Shown here: positions 43,593 to 52,869 of the stretch, one piece after another
Numbering within the stretch: the first letter of the stretch is position 1
Layout of the letters: every line of letters starts with the position of its first letter
Assembly (NCBI RefSeq): GCF_002251735.1
Contig: NZ_NOXS01000024.1
Coordinates: forward strand, 473 to 64,472
Direction: 5' to 3'
From: Elstera cyanobacteriorum
GTDB lineage: Bacteria; Pseudomonadota; Alphaproteobacteria; Elsterales; Elsteraceae
DNA length: 64,000 bases
Made by a program: the position numbers and the translations under genes
The notes under the pieces: generated by a model
Seen by the model: the letters and a program-made list of their open reading frames with translations, nothing else
Database searches by the model: none
Told to the model about the DNA's origin: nothing

Positions 43593-44311
43593 ATAACGAT
43601 CTGTATCAAGCCTGGGTCTATCTTTCGACCAGCCCGCTGCTGGCGCTAACCCTAACGCTGGTGGCCTATCAAATCGGCCATTGGATCTATGAGAAGGCCG
43701 ATAAACGCCCGTTTTTCAATCCGGTGTTGATCGCGGTCTTGATTCTGGTCGGTCTGCTGATGGCGACGGGGACCGATTATAAGACTTATTTCGCCGGGGC
43801 GCAGTTCGTGCATTTCCTGCTCGGCCCAGCCACGGTGGCGCTGGCGCTGCCATTGTACCGACAGGTGAACGCGGTGCGCCGCTCGGCCTTTGCCCTGCTG
43901 GTCGCGGTGGTTGCGGGCGGGATTACGGCAGCGGTTTCGGCGGTCGGGATCGCAAAACTGCTTGGCGCGTCCGACCGCACCTTGATCTCCCTCGCCCCAA
44001 AATCGGTAACGGCGCCGGTAGCGATGGGGATTTCCGAGCAATTAGGCGGGCTGCCATCGCTGACGGCGGTGCTGGTCATGCTGACTGGCATTACCGGCGC
44101 GATGGTGACGACGTATTTGCTGAACGCCCTGCGGATCAAGGATTGGCGTGTGCGCGGCTTCGCCACCGGGGTCGCGGCCCACGGCATCGGCACGGCGCGG
44201 GCGTTGCAGATCAACGAAGTGGCGGGCGCTTTCTCCGGCCTTGCGATGGGGATCAATGCCCTCGCCAGCGCCATTCTGCTGCCTTTGCTGGTGCGCTGGC
44301 TGCTGGGCTGA
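43589..44311 (+). CDS. lrgB: CidB/LrgB-family membrane protein
   Basis: A 240-residue protein with about seven membrane segments and family signatures: ALAPKSVTAPVAMGISE-like sequence (seen as SLAPKSVTAPVAMGISEQLGG) and GVAAHGIGTARALQINEVAGAFSGLAM. Partner of LrgA. Its stop codon immediately abuts the stop of the convergent methyltransferase gene. Confidence 0.92.
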   Translation: MNNDLYQAWVYLSTSPLLALTLTLVAYQIGHWIYEKADKRPFFNPVLIAVLILVGLLMATGTDYKTYFAGAQFVHFLLGPATVALALPLYRQVNAVRRSAFALLVAVVAGGITAAVSAVGIAKLLGASDRTLISLAPKSVTAPVAMGISEQLGGLPSLTAVLVMLTGITGAMVTTYLLNALRIKDWRVRGFATGVAAHGIGTARALQINEVAGAFSGLAMGINALASAILLPLLVRWLLG

Positions 44312-45547
44312 TCAGGTTTTCTGGATGCCGAGTTGGACCACGTCAATCGACCCGGCATCGAAGCCGCCTTCACAATAGGCGAGATAATAGCGCCACATGC
44401 GGCGGAAGCGGGCATCGAACCCCAAGGGCGCGATCTTATCCCAGGTCGCGTCGAACTTCTCCCGCCACTCGCGCAGGGTGCGGGCATAGTCGCGGCCATA
44501 CCCGTCGAGCTTTTCCCACAGCATGCCCGCGCGCGCCACTTCGTGCTGAAGGCGTTCGACGGTCGGTAGCATGCCGCCCGGGAAGATGTAGCGCTGGATG
44601 AAATCCGGCGACCGGCGATAGGGTTCAAACCGCGCGGGGTCGATGGTGATCGCCTGAATGGCGGCGCGCCCCCCGGCCTTCAGCCGATCGTGAATGGCTT
44701 TGAAATAGACCGGCCAATAGGCTTCGCCGACCGCCTCGATCATCTCGATGCTGACGATGCCATCGAAAGTGCCGGGGGTGTCACGGTAATCTTGCAGCCG
44801 GATTTCGACGCGATCCGCGAGACCTGCTGCCGCGAGCCGCGCTTCGGCATAGGCCTTTTGCTCTTTCGACAGGGTGAGGCCGGTGACGCGGGCGCCGCGC
44901 CGGGCCGCCAATTCGGCAAAACCGCCCCAGCCGCAGCCGATTTCCAGCACATGATCGCCCGGCTTCAGGTCGATCAGCGCCGCCATGCGGGCGTATTTTT
45001 CGGTCTGGGCCTGCTCCAGCGTTTCGGCCCCCGTGGCAAAGACGGCGGAGGAATAGGTCATGCTCGGGTCGAGCCACAGGCGGTAGAAATTATTTCCGAG
45101 ATCGTAATGAAAGGCGATATTCTTGCGGGATCCGCGCTTCGTATTGTCGCGCAGACGGTGCAGAACTAGGCTCAGCGCCCGCGTCCACCAGCGCCCATCA
45201 ATCGCCAGCGCATTTTCATTGCGGGCGAGATACGAGATAAGGGCCGCAAGATCGGGGCTATCCCAGTCGCCGTCCATATAGGCTTCGGCGAAGGCAACAT
45301 GGCCCCCCATCAGCACGCGGCGAAACAGGCGGTTGCGATGCAAATGCAGTTCGGCGACCGGTCCCGGTTCCTGACCGCGCACCATCAGGCGGTGGCCGTT
45401 CGGAAGAATAACGGTCAGCGTACCGCTTTTCATCCGGTCGGCGGCGCGCAGGATCGGGCGCAGCGGCGCGGGCAGCCGGGCCGTGGGCGGCAGCAGGTGC
45501 AGGCCCGGCGCCTCCGGCAAGGCGGCAGAAAAGACGGTATCGCTCAT
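44312..45547 (-). CDS. Cyclopropane-fatty-acyl-phospholipid synthase family methyltransferase
   Basis: A 411-residue SAM-dependent enzyme that methylates or cyclopropanates unsaturated acyl chains of phospholipids. The bicarbonate/acyl segment IAFHYDLGNNFYRLWLD (about residue 145), SAM loop VLEIGCGWGGFAELA (about 205) and VSIEMIEAVGEAYW are intact. It ends a four-gene operon with DUF1365, FAD-oxidoreductase and photolyase, like the singlet-oxygen-induced cfaA block of Rhodobacter. It may make furan or cyclopropane acyl chains. Confidence 0.92.
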   Translation of the reverse strand: MSDTVFSAALPEAPGLHLLPPTARLPAPLRPILRAADRMKSGTLTVILPNGHRLMVRGQEPGPVAELHLHRNRLFRRVLMGGHVAFAEAYMDGDWDSPDLAALISYLARNENALAIDGRWWTRALSLVLHRLRDNTKRGSRKNIAFHYDLGNNFYRLWLDPSMTYSSAVFATGAETLEQAQTEKYARMAALIDLKPGDHVLEIGCGWGGFAELAARRGARVTGLTLSKEQKAYAEARLAAAGLADRVEIRLQDYRDTPGTFDGIVSIEMIEAVGEAYWPVYFKAIHDRLKAGGRAAIQAITIDPARFEPYRRSPDFIQRYIFPGGMLPTVERLQHEVARAGMLWEKLDGYGRDYARTLREWREKFDATWDKIAPLGFDARFRRMWRYYLAYCEGGFDAGSIDVVQLGIQKT

Positions 45548-45548
45548 G

Positions 45549-46355
45549 TCACCCTCCCGAGGCGCGCGACTGTTGCGGAAGCGGATCGACCGGTAGGATA
45601 GCGGTTACCTCCTGGCCGGGCGGTTCCGGGCGGCGATGGAACGCCGCGCCCTTCTTCCAAATCCATAAGGCTTCCCAATGGATGGCTGCAATAACTTTGA
45701 GTGTCATTAACGGATGCGACAGCACAAGTTTAAGAATATTCCGGTCACACAGCGCCACCCGTTTGCCCGTTTGGGCGGCGATCAAGGTCGGCCCGGTGGC
45801 ATCCGATAGGGTAATGCGCACGGCAAGCCGCTCCCCCGGCGGGGTGAGGGTGAAGGTATAGCGACCTTCCAGCGGGAAAAAGGGCGAAACATGAAACCCT
45901 TTGGCACACCCGTGTTCGATGGGCCCAACGCCCGCCGCAGTCACTGGAATCAGATAGCCATGCTTGTCGCCAAAGGTATTGCGCACGTCATAGAGCAAGG
46001 CGCGCAACTGCCCCTCTGCGTCACAGCAGAAATAAATCGATAGCGGATTGAAAACATAGCCAAACAGGCGCGGGAAACAATGCAACCAGACGCGCCAGCC
46101 GCTGGGATCATAGCCATTGGCCCGCAGCACCCCATCGATCCACGGGCGCACCGGGCTGCCGTCGCGCGCGCCGTGGTCGCGGTCGAAGAAAGCGAGGATA
46201 TTCCAGCGATTATGAGAGAAAAACCGGGTTTTCGCGGTTTGTTGCGGAACCCCATCGATGTCCAACAGCATCGAAAAAACCCGGTAGGCGAAATGGTGCC
46301 GGAAAGGCGCCAGCCGAGTATGGGTGACGCTGCCTTGGTATAAACAGGGTTCCAT
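45549..46355 (-). CDS. DUF1365 protein
   Basis: A 268-residue protein of the DUF1365 family. Visible marks: LYQGSVTHTRLAPFRHHFAYRV at the N-terminus, FGYVFNPLSIYFC (about residue 95), VRNTFGDKHGYL and KGFHVSPFF. Activity unproven; it always travels with the FAD-oxidoreductase and Cfa-type enzyme and is presumed to act on acyl lipids. One base separates it from the Cfa-type gene. Confidence 0.9.
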   Translation of the reverse strand: MEPCLYQGSVTHTRLAPFRHHFAYRVFSMLLDIDGVPQQTAKTRFFSHNRWNILAFFDRDHGARDGSPVRPWIDGVLRANGYDPSGWRVWLHCFPRLFGYVFNPLSIYFCCDAEGQLRALLYDVRNTFGDKHGYLIPVTAAGVGPIEHGCAKGFHVSPFFPLEGRYTFTLTPPGERLAVRITLSDATGPTLIAAQTGKRVALCDRNILKLVLSHPLMTLKVIAAIHWEALWIWKKGAAFHRRPEPPGQEVTAILPVDPLPQQSRASGG

Positions 46356-46369
46356 CGCTTACAGAAACT

Positions 46370-47674
46370 CTATTCCGCCGCCTGCCGCGTCTCGGCACCG
46401 GTCAGCCAAGGGACCGACCCGCCGAGCGCCAGACCAGCGGTCAGGCCGCTGCGCAGCCCATCTTCATGAAAACCATAGCCCATCCAGGCCCCGGCATAAA
46501 AGCAGTTCCGATAGCCCTGCATCTGGCTTAGCCGACCCTGGGCATCCAGCGCCGCATGGTCAAAGATCGGGTGATCATAAACGATGCGCGCGTCGGTCCG
46601 TGCTGGATCGGGCGGGGTGAAAGGGTTCAGCGTAACGAAGAAATCGGTTGTGGTCGGTAGCGGTTGCAACCGGTTCATCCAATAGGTCACTGCGACGCTT
46701 GCGGCCTCGTCGCGCTGATCGTTTTGGGTTCGCGATAAATGGTTCCAGCTTGCCCAGGCGCGGCGGCGGCGTGGCATCAGGGCCGGGTCGCGGTGCAAAT
46801 AGGCGATGTTCGGCTGGAAACGGAAGGCGCCCAAGAGGCTGCGTTCTGTCGCATCGGCATCGGTGAGTAGCGCCAGCGCTTGGTCGGCATGGCAGGCGAG
46901 GATGACGGCATCGAAGCGTTCCCAGGCCCCCTGGCGCCGGATTTCGACCCCGGCCCCGCTGCGGCGCAGGGCTTCCACCCCGGCATTCAGGGTAATGCCC
47001 GGCAGGTCGGCCAGCAGGCGGCGCACATAGGTCTGACTGCCCCCGGCAACCGTGCGCCACTGCGGGCGGTCGTTGACGCTCAGGAGACCGTGATTGCTGA
47101 AAAACCGGGCAAAACTGCGGGCCGGGAAGCCGCGTAAGGTTGCCATTGGGGCCGACCAGATTGCAGCCGCCATCGGCAGCAAATGATCTTGGATAAAGGC
47201 CTCGCCATAACCGCCGCGCTTAAGGAAATCCCCTAGCGTCAGATCGGGGGCGCTCGCGTCTTCCAACAACGCCTGGGCGTCGCGGAAAAAGCGCAGAATA
47301 TCGCGGATCATGCCCCAGTGGCGCAGGTTTACGATATTGCGCTTTTGGGCAAACAGCGCCGCGGTGGAGGTGCCGGAATACTCCAGCCGCCCACCATCGA
47401 CGGAGACGGAGAAGCTCATATCGCTTGCTGCCGTCGTCACGTCCAAATGGCGGAACATCTGGGTGAGATTCGGATAGTTGCGCTCGTTATAAACGATAAA
47501 CCCGGTATCGACGGCGACTGGGCGCCCCTCTGCCATAACCTCAAGCGTATTCGAATGGCCCCCGGGGCGGGCTTCTTTTTCGAAGAGGGTAATATTTTGA
47601 TTACGTAATGACCAAGCGGCGCCGAGACCGGAGATGCCTGACCCGATGATTGCGATGCGTGCAGCAGGGTTCAT
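46370..47674 (-). CDS. FAD-dependent oxidoreductase (amine oxidase/desaturase-like)
   Basis: A 434-residue flavoprotein with an N-terminal FAD motif IAIIGSGISGLGAAW and GGHSNTLEV. It is of the kind found with DUF1365 and cyclopropane synthase in alphaproteobacteria, often annotated cyclopropane-fatty-acyl-phospholipid synthase-associated NAD/FAD-binding protein. The start at 47674 places the Rossmann motif at residue 7; 16 upstream in-frame codons overlap the photolyase end. Substrate is probably a lipid acyl chain; inference. Confidence 0.9.
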   Translation of the reverse strand: MNPAARIAIIGSGISGLGAAWSLRNQNITLFEKEARPGGHSNTLEVMAEGRPVAVDTGFIVYNERNYPNLTQMFRHLDVTTAASDMSFSVSVDGGRLEYSGTSTAALFAQKRNIVNLRHWGMIRDILRFFRDAQALLEDASAPDLTLGDFLKRGGYGEAFIQDHLLPMAAAIWSAPMATLRGFPARSFARFFSNHGLLSVNDRPQWRTVAGGSQTYVRRLLADLPGITLNAGVEALRRSGAGVEIRRQGAWERFDAVILACHADQALALLTDADATERSLLGAFRFQPNIAYLHRDPALMPRRRRAWASWNHLSRTQNDQRDEAASVAVTYWMNRLQPLPTTTDFFVTLNPFTPPDPARTDARIVYDHPIFDHAALDAQGRLSQMQGYRNCFYAGAWMGYGFHEDGLRSGLTAGLALGGSVPWLTGAETRQAAE

Positions 47675-47675
47675 G

Positions 47676-49145
47676 CTAAGCGGTCTCCGCAGGGCTAAGG
47701 GCATGGAAAGCGGCAAGGGCACGGTCGCGCCCCTCGCTAAGACCGATGCAGGGTTTCGGGTAGGTGTGTCCCAGTTGCACCCCGGCCTCGCGCAGCACTA
47801 AGGTCGGGGCGTCCCACGGTTTATGGATGAAAGCGGCGGGCATCCGGGCCAGTTCAGGCACCCAACGGCGCACATAATCGCCCTCGGGATCAAACTTTTC
47901 GCCCTGAAGCACCGGGTTGAAGATGCGGAAATAGGGCGCTGCATCGGCGCCGCACCCAGCGACCCACTGCCAGCTTGCGGGATTGCTGGCCGGGTCAGCA
48001 TCAACCAACGTATCCCAAAACCATTCCTCCCCCGCTTGCCAGGGCTGCAGCAGGTGTTTGACCAGGAGGGAGCCGACGAGCATGCGCACGCGATTGTGCA
48101 TCCAGCCTGTCTGCCAGAGTTGGCGCATGCCGGCATCGACGATGGGATAGCCGGTCAGCCCCTTTTGCCACGCCCGCAGCACGGCCTCGTCGGCCTGCCA
48201 CGGGAAGGCTTCGAACTGTGCGCGGATCGGGCGCGTGGCGATCTGCGGTTGATGATAGAGCAGGTGATAGCTGAACTCGCGCCAGCCCAATTCCCGCGTA
48301 AAACTCTCCGGTCCCCGCTCGGTCAACTGGCCCTGACAGGCAAGATCGGTGGCGGCCCAAATCTGGCGCGGCCCAATCTCGCCGAAGCGCAGGTGCGGCG
48401 ACAGGCCGCTGGTCGCGGGCAGATCGGGCCGGTCGCGGCGGTCGGCATAGGATTTAAGGGCGGTCATGAGAAACTGGCTAAGCCGGGCCTGCGCTCCGGC
48501 GCTCCCCGGCGTCCAAGCCTCGCGCAGCCCGGCCGCCCAGTCGGGGCGAGTCGGTAGAAACCCCCAAGCCGCTAGCGCGTCGCTGGCAACGGCGGGGGCC
48601 TCCGACAGGCGCTGAACCGGCGGCTGGGGCAAGGGGGCACGATTGGCGGCGAGGGGCCGCGCGGTTTTCCAGAAAGGGCTAAACACTTGGAACGGTTTGC
48701 CCTGGCCGGTCTTGACCTCCCAAGGTTCGACCAATAAGGCCGCATTGCTGCTGGCAACCTGTACGCCTCGGGCGGTTAGATCGGCCTTCAGGGCGGTATC
48801 GACGGCAATTTCCGCCGCCTCATAGCGCCGGTTCCAGAAGAGCTGCCGAGCGCCGGTTTCGGTAACGAGACTGGGAACGACGGTGGCCGCCGCGCCCTGC
48901 CGCAGAACCAGGGGAATGCCGTAAGCGGCTAGGTCGGCCCCTAGCGCCGTCAGGCTCTGGTGCAGCCACCAGCGCACTGCACCGCCGAGCGGGCGGAAAC
49001 TCGGGCTTGTTTCGTCATGGCAATAAAATGCAATCAGGCTGGTTTTCTGCTCGGTCGCGGTGGCAACTGCCGCCGCAAAGGCGGGATTATCCCCCGGCCG
49101 AAGATCATTGCGAAACCAAAGCAGCAGGGGCGGGGGTGTCGTCAT
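47676..49145 (-). CDS. phrB: Deoxyribodipyrimidine photolyase
   Basis: A 489-residue light-driven repair enzyme for cyclobutane pyrimidine dimers. The N-terminal antenna domain begins LLWFRNDLRPGDNPA. The FAD domain has LGWREFSYHLLYH, GYPIVDAGMRQLWQTGWMHNR, and DPASNPASWQWVAGCGADAAPYFRIFNP-type sequence, as in class I CPD photolyases. Start at 49145 chosen by homology; 41 upstream codons in frame are promoter region. First gene of a light/oxidative stress operon. Confidence 0.94.
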   Translation of the reverse strand: MTTPPPLLLWFRNDLRPGDNPAFAAAVATATEQKTSLIAFYCHDETSPSFRPLGGAVRWWLHQSLTALGADLAAYGIPLVLRQGAAATVVPSLVTETGARQLFWNRRYEAAEIAVDTALKADLTARGVQVASSNAALLVEPWEVKTGQGKPFQVFSPFWKTARPLAANRAPLPQPPVQRLSEAPAVASDALAAWGFLPTRPDWAAGLREAWTPGSAGAQARLSQFLMTALKSYADRRDRPDLPATSGLSPHLRFGEIGPRQIWAATDLACQGQLTERGPESFTRELGWREFSYHLLYHQPQIATRPIRAQFEAFPWQADEAVLRAWQKGLTGYPIVDAGMRQLWQTGWMHNRVRMLVGSLLVKHLLQPWQAGEEWFWDTLVDADPASNPASWQWVAGCGADAAPYFRIFNPVLQGEKFDPEGDYVRRWVPELARMPAAFIHKPWDAPTLVLREAGVQLGHTYPKPCIGLSEGRDRALAAFHALSPAETA

Positions 49146-49173
49146 CGAGCGTCCGAAGCCTTTGTTCTTTTTT

Positions 49174-49203
49174 CTTGTTCGGGCTGGGCCTCTCGCCGGA
49201 TCA
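49174..49203 (-). promoter_or_regulatory. Candidate sigma-E (RpoE/ChrR-type) promoter of the phrB operon
   Basis: TGATCC lies on the minus strand at 49203-49198, matching the -35 of singlet-oxygen sigma-E promoters in Rhodobacter. After 18 bases follows AACAAGAA, a partial match to the TAAGA-like -10. It would start transcription about 25 bases before the photolyase ATG. The -35 is exact, the -10 imperfect. Confidence 0.4.
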
Positions 49204-49326
49204 CCGGAAAAATTTCGGCGGCCTGCGTCTTTCGCTAAGATCAGGCCGTAACCTTGCCGGGGGCGCAACCGAAATCCACTTGGATGGCGGTACGCCTATG
49301 TCCCGCCCTAACCGGAAGAGATCGTC

Positions 49327-50268
49327 ATGCCGCTGCATTTTCCCCGTTCCTGGGCTTTGCCCGAGGCGTCGGCGACGCCGGAGTCCGTGTTCTTCAACCG
49401 CCGCTCTGTGTTGAAAGCGATGGGGGCGGCGCCGCTGCTGGCGAGTGCCGGGGCTTTGCTGCCGGGCGCAGCGGCGGCGGCTTACCCGTATCCGCGCACG
49501 TCCACCTATCCGGTGGACCGGCCGGAAACGCCGGAGAAGCTGGCGACCAACTATAATAATTTTTATGAGTTCGGCACGTCGAAATATGTTGCCGATGCCG
49601 CCCAGGCGCTGAAAACCAGCCCTTGGAAAGTCACCATCGACGGTCTGGTCGAAAAGCCGCTGACCTTGGATGCCGATGAGTTGATCGGCAAGATGGCCTT
49701 GGAGGAACGGGTTTACCGCTTCCGCTGCGTCGAAGCCTGGTCAGCGGTTATTCCCTGGACCGGCTTCCCGCTCGCCGCCTTGGTCAAATTAGCGGCGCCA
49801 ACCAGCGCGGCCAAATATGTGCGCTTCGAGACTTTCCTCGATTCGGCTATGGCCTTCGGTCAGCGCCAGTTTTGGCAGCCTTGGCCTTATATCGAAGGCG
49901 TAACGGTTGCCGAGGCAATGAACGATCTCGCGTTTATCGCCACCGGCGCCTACGGCAAGCCGCTGCCAAAGCAGATGGGGGCGCCAATCCGCTTGGTGCT
50001 GCCGTGGAAGTATGGCTTCAAGTCGATCAAGTCGATCACCAAGATCAGCTTTACCGACAAGCGCCCGGTCAGCTTCTGGGAAAAACTACAAGACAGCGAA
50101 TATGGTTTTTGGGCGAATGTGAACCCGCAGGTGCCGCATCCGCGTTGGAGCCAAGCGAGCGAACGGACCCTGACGGGGGAGCGCGTCGCAACGCAACTCT
50201 TCAACGGCTATGGCGAGTGGGTTGCCGGTCTCTACACCGGGCTTCAGGGCGAAAAACTGTATATGTAG
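49327..50268 (+). CDS. msrP: Protein-methionine-sulfoxide reductase catalytic subunit MsrP
   Basis: A 313-residue periplasmic molybdoenzyme (YedY) repairing oxidised methionines in envelope proteins. A Tat signal NRRSVLKAMG (about residues 23-32) precedes a hydrophobic stretch and an AAAA cut region. The molybdenum-binding Cys is in YRFRCVEAWS (about residue 138). NVNPQVPHPRWSQA near the end is typical. Its haem membrane partner MsrQ is not next to it in this window. Confidence 0.95.
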   Translation: MPLHFPRSWALPEASATPESVFFNRRSVLKAMGAAPLLASAGALLPGAAAAAYPYPRTSTYPVDRPETPEKLATNYNNFYEFGTSKYVADAAQALKTSPWKVTIDGLVEKPLTLDADELIGKMALEERVYRFRCVEAWSAVIPWTGFPLAALVKLAAPTSAAKYVRFETFLDSAMAFGQRQFWQPWPYIEGVTVAEAMNDLAFIATGAYGKPLPKQMGAPIRLVLPWKYGFKSIKSITKISFTDKRPVSFWEKLQDSEYGFWANVNPQVPHPRWSQASERTLTGERVATQLFNGYGEWVAGLYTGLQGEKLYM

Positions 50269-50426
50269 GCGCTTAAAATTGGGGCGGCGACTGGCGCGGC
50301 TTTCGTCAGTTGCCGCTATTATGGGCAACTATCAGATAAAATCCGTTAAAAACACGTCATCCTCTTGCGGGCAGCGCCGGTTCCACGCATCGTTGTGACT
50401 GAGGCTTCACCATATAGGGGGGACGC

Positions 50427-51863
50427 ATGGCCGAAACCGCAGCAAACCGCCCCATCTTTGACGAAATGCGCGGCACGGATGGCAAAATCCGCCCCGCTTT
50501 CGCTGGCGTCGATCAATGGTTGTCGAATATGCCGGATGGGGAACATGGCCGCATGCAATTGCAGGCCGATCTTTTGTACGAGCGTATGGGCATTACCTTC
50601 GGGGCCTATGGGTCCGCGAATGGCCATGAACGCTCGATCCCCTTCGACCTGATCCCCCGGGTCTTGGGCAAAACCGAATGGGATAAGCTGGAAGCGGGGT
50701 TGCGCCAGCGCGTGCGGGCGCTGAACGCCTTTATGCACGACGCTTACCACCGCCGCGACATCTGCCGCGCCGGCAAAATCCCGGAAGCGCAGATTGTGCG
50801 CAACGATCAGTTCCTATCGGTCATGCAGGATTTCGACCTGCCGGGCAGCATCTACGCTCACATCTGCGGCGTCGATCTGGTGCGCGTCTCCGAAGGGCAG
50901 TTCTATGTGCTGGAGGATAACTGCCGGGTGCCGTCCGGCGTATCCTATATGCTGGAGAACCGCGAGGTGATGATGCGCCTCGTGCCGTCGCTCTTCACCC
51001 AGAACCGCATTCAGCCGGTGGCGCAATATGCCGAAGAGCTGCTGAATACGCTGAAAGCAACGGCTTTTCCGGCGGCCAGCAGCGACCCCTGCGTCGTGCT
51101 GCTCACCCCCGGCCCGTATAATAGCGCCTATTTCGAACACGCCTTCCTGGCCGACGAAATGGGGGTGGAACTGGTGCGCGGCACCGATTTGTTCGTCGAT
51201 GACCATAAGGTCTATATGCGCACCCCGCGCGGGCCGAAGCAGGTGGATGTGATCTACCGCCGGGTTGACGACGTGTTCCTCGATCCGCTGGCGTTCCGGC
51301 CCGACTCGATGCTGGGCATCCCCGGCATTATCGGCGCTTACCGGGCGGGGAATATCTCGTTGGCCAATGCCTGCGGCACCGGGATTGCCGACGATAAGGC
51401 CACCTATTGTTACGTTCCCGAGATGATCCGTTTTTATCTTGGGGAAGAACCGATCCTACAAAATGTGCCGACCTACCGCTGTTCAGAGGCGCAGGATCTT
51501 TTGTATGTGAAGGAGAATTTGAAAGACCTCGTGGTCAAGGAGGTTCACGGCTCCGGCGGCGCCGGCATGCTGGTCGGCCCGACGTCGACCAAGGCGGAAA
51601 TCGAAACCTTCCGGGAAAAGCTGCTGGCCAATCCCGCCAATTTCATCGCCCAGCCCACCTTGTCGCTTAGCACCTGCCCGACCTTTGTGGAGGAGGGTAT
51701 CGCCCCCCGCCACGTCGATCTTCGGCCCTTTGTGCTGTCGGGCGACCGAATTGCCATCATGCCCGGCGGGCTGACGCGGGTTGCCTTGCGCAAGGGCTCG
51801 CTGGTGGTGAATTCCAGCCAAGGCGGCGGCACCAAGGATACTTGGGTGCTGGCGGACCATTGA
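50427..51863 (+). CDS. Circularly permuted type 2 ATP-grasp protein
   Basis: A 478-residue protein of the former DUF404/DUF407 families, predicted to form peptide-like (carboxylate-amine) bonds using ATP. Visible: GITFGAYGSANGHERSIPFDLIPR-type N-terminus, EDNCRVPSGVSYMLENR, and VKEVHGSGGAGMLVG with a glycine-rich loop. First gene of a conserved four-gene set with alpha-E, transglutaminase and Anbu. No substrate is established. Confidence 0.93.
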   Translation: MAETAANRPIFDEMRGTDGKIRPAFAGVDQWLSNMPDGEHGRMQLQADLLYERMGITFGAYGSANGHERSIPFDLIPRVLGKTEWDKLEAGLRQRVRALNAFMHDAYHRRDICRAGKIPEAQIVRNDQFLSVMQDFDLPGSIYAHICGVDLVRVSEGQFYVLEDNCRVPSGVSYMLENREVMMRLVPSLFTQNRIQPVAQYAEELLNTLKATAFPAASSDPCVVLLTPGPYNSAYFEHAFLADEMGVELVRGTDLFVDDHKVYMRTPRGPKQVDVIYRRVDDVFLDPLAFRPDSMLGIPGIIGAYRAGNISLANACGTGIADDKATYCYVPEMIRFYLGEEPILQNVPTYRCSEAQDLLYVKENLKDLVVKEVHGSGGAGMLVGPTSTKAEIETFREKLLANPANFIAQPTLSLSTCPTFVEEGIAPRHVDLRPFVLSGDRIAIMPGGLTRVALRKGSLVVNSSQGGGTKDTWVLADH

Positions 51864-51882
51864 TCGGAAGGGCGTAGCGAGA

Positions 51883-52818
51883 ATGCTGAGCAGTACCGCA
51901 GGAAATATCTACTGGATGGGGCGCTATATCGAGCGCGCCACCAATACCGCCCGCATGCTGGAAGCGACCAACCGCATGTGGCTGATGGCCGGGGGCAGCC
52001 GCGAATGGCAGTCGCTGGCAATGGCCTTCGGCTTGGACGAGAATTTCGAAAAGAAATACCCGGATCGCGCGGTCGGCGATTTTGTCACCTTCATGGGGGT
52101 GGATAGCAGCAACCCGTCCAGCATCGCCGCCTCCATCCAAGCGGCGCGCTATAATGCGCGGGCGGAACGCAATAACTTGACCGTTTCGGTCTGGGAATAT
52201 CTCAACGAGGCGTCGATCCAACTGCGCAGTAAGCTTGATAAGCCGCTGATCGGCAGCGCCATTCAAGATTTTCTCGATTGGACCAAGCGCCAGATGATCC
52301 TAGTGGCCGGGGCGTGCGAAACGACGCTGCTGCGCGACGAGGCCTATCACTTTCTGTCGCTCGGCACGTACATCGAGCGCGCCGATAATACCGCCCGCAT
52401 CCTCGATTCGAAGTATCATATTCTGCTGCCCCAGGGCGAAAAAGTGGGCGGCGGCGTCGATTACTATCAATGGACGGAAATTCTCAACTGCATCAATGCC
52501 CTGCGCACCTACCGCCGGGTCTATAGCAGTGCGGTTTTACCGTGGCGCGTGGCGGAATTGATGATCCTGCGCTCGGACCTGCCCCGGTCTTTGCACTTTT
52601 GCTTAACCCAGATCATGGACAATCTCGATGCGCTCGCCCAGATCTACGGGACGCGCCACGAATGTCACCGGCTGTGCGGGGTGCTGGCGTCCGGTCTGCG
52701 CTACGGCAAGGTCGATGATATTTTTAAGCGCGGTCTTCACGAATTCTTGGTGGAGTTCATCGATAAAAATAATGACCTGGGGGTGGAAATCACCCGCAAC
52801 TATCTGATCAACCCCTAA
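51883..52818 (+). CDS. Alpha-E domain protein
   Basis: A 311-residue all-helical protein (DUF403) opening MLSSTAGNIYWMGRYIERATNTARMLE, the family hallmark, repeated in part as LSLGTYIERADNTARIL near residue 165. Predicted partner of the ATP-grasp enzyme; its role, possibly substrate presentation, is not shown experimentally as far as I know. It starts 19 bases after the ATP-grasp gene. Confidence 0.93.
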   Translation: MLSSTAGNIYWMGRYIERATNTARMLEATNRMWLMAGGSREWQSLAMAFGLDENFEKKYPDRAVGDFVTFMGVDSSNPSSIAASIQAARYNARAERNNLTVSVWEYLNEASIQLRSKLDKPLIGSAIQDFLDWTKRQMILVAGACETTLLRDEAYHFLSLGTYIERADNTARILDSKYHILLPQGEKVGGGVDYYQWTEILNCINALRTYRRVYSSAVLPWRVAELMILRSDLPRSLHFCLTQIMDNLDALAQIYGTRHECHRLCGVLASGLRYGKVDDIFKRGLHEFLVEFIDKNNDLGVEITRNYLINP

Positions 52819-52869
52819 CCCCGCCCGCAACCCCGCGCCCCCGTCCCTCCAGCGACAAGGAAACCCGCC

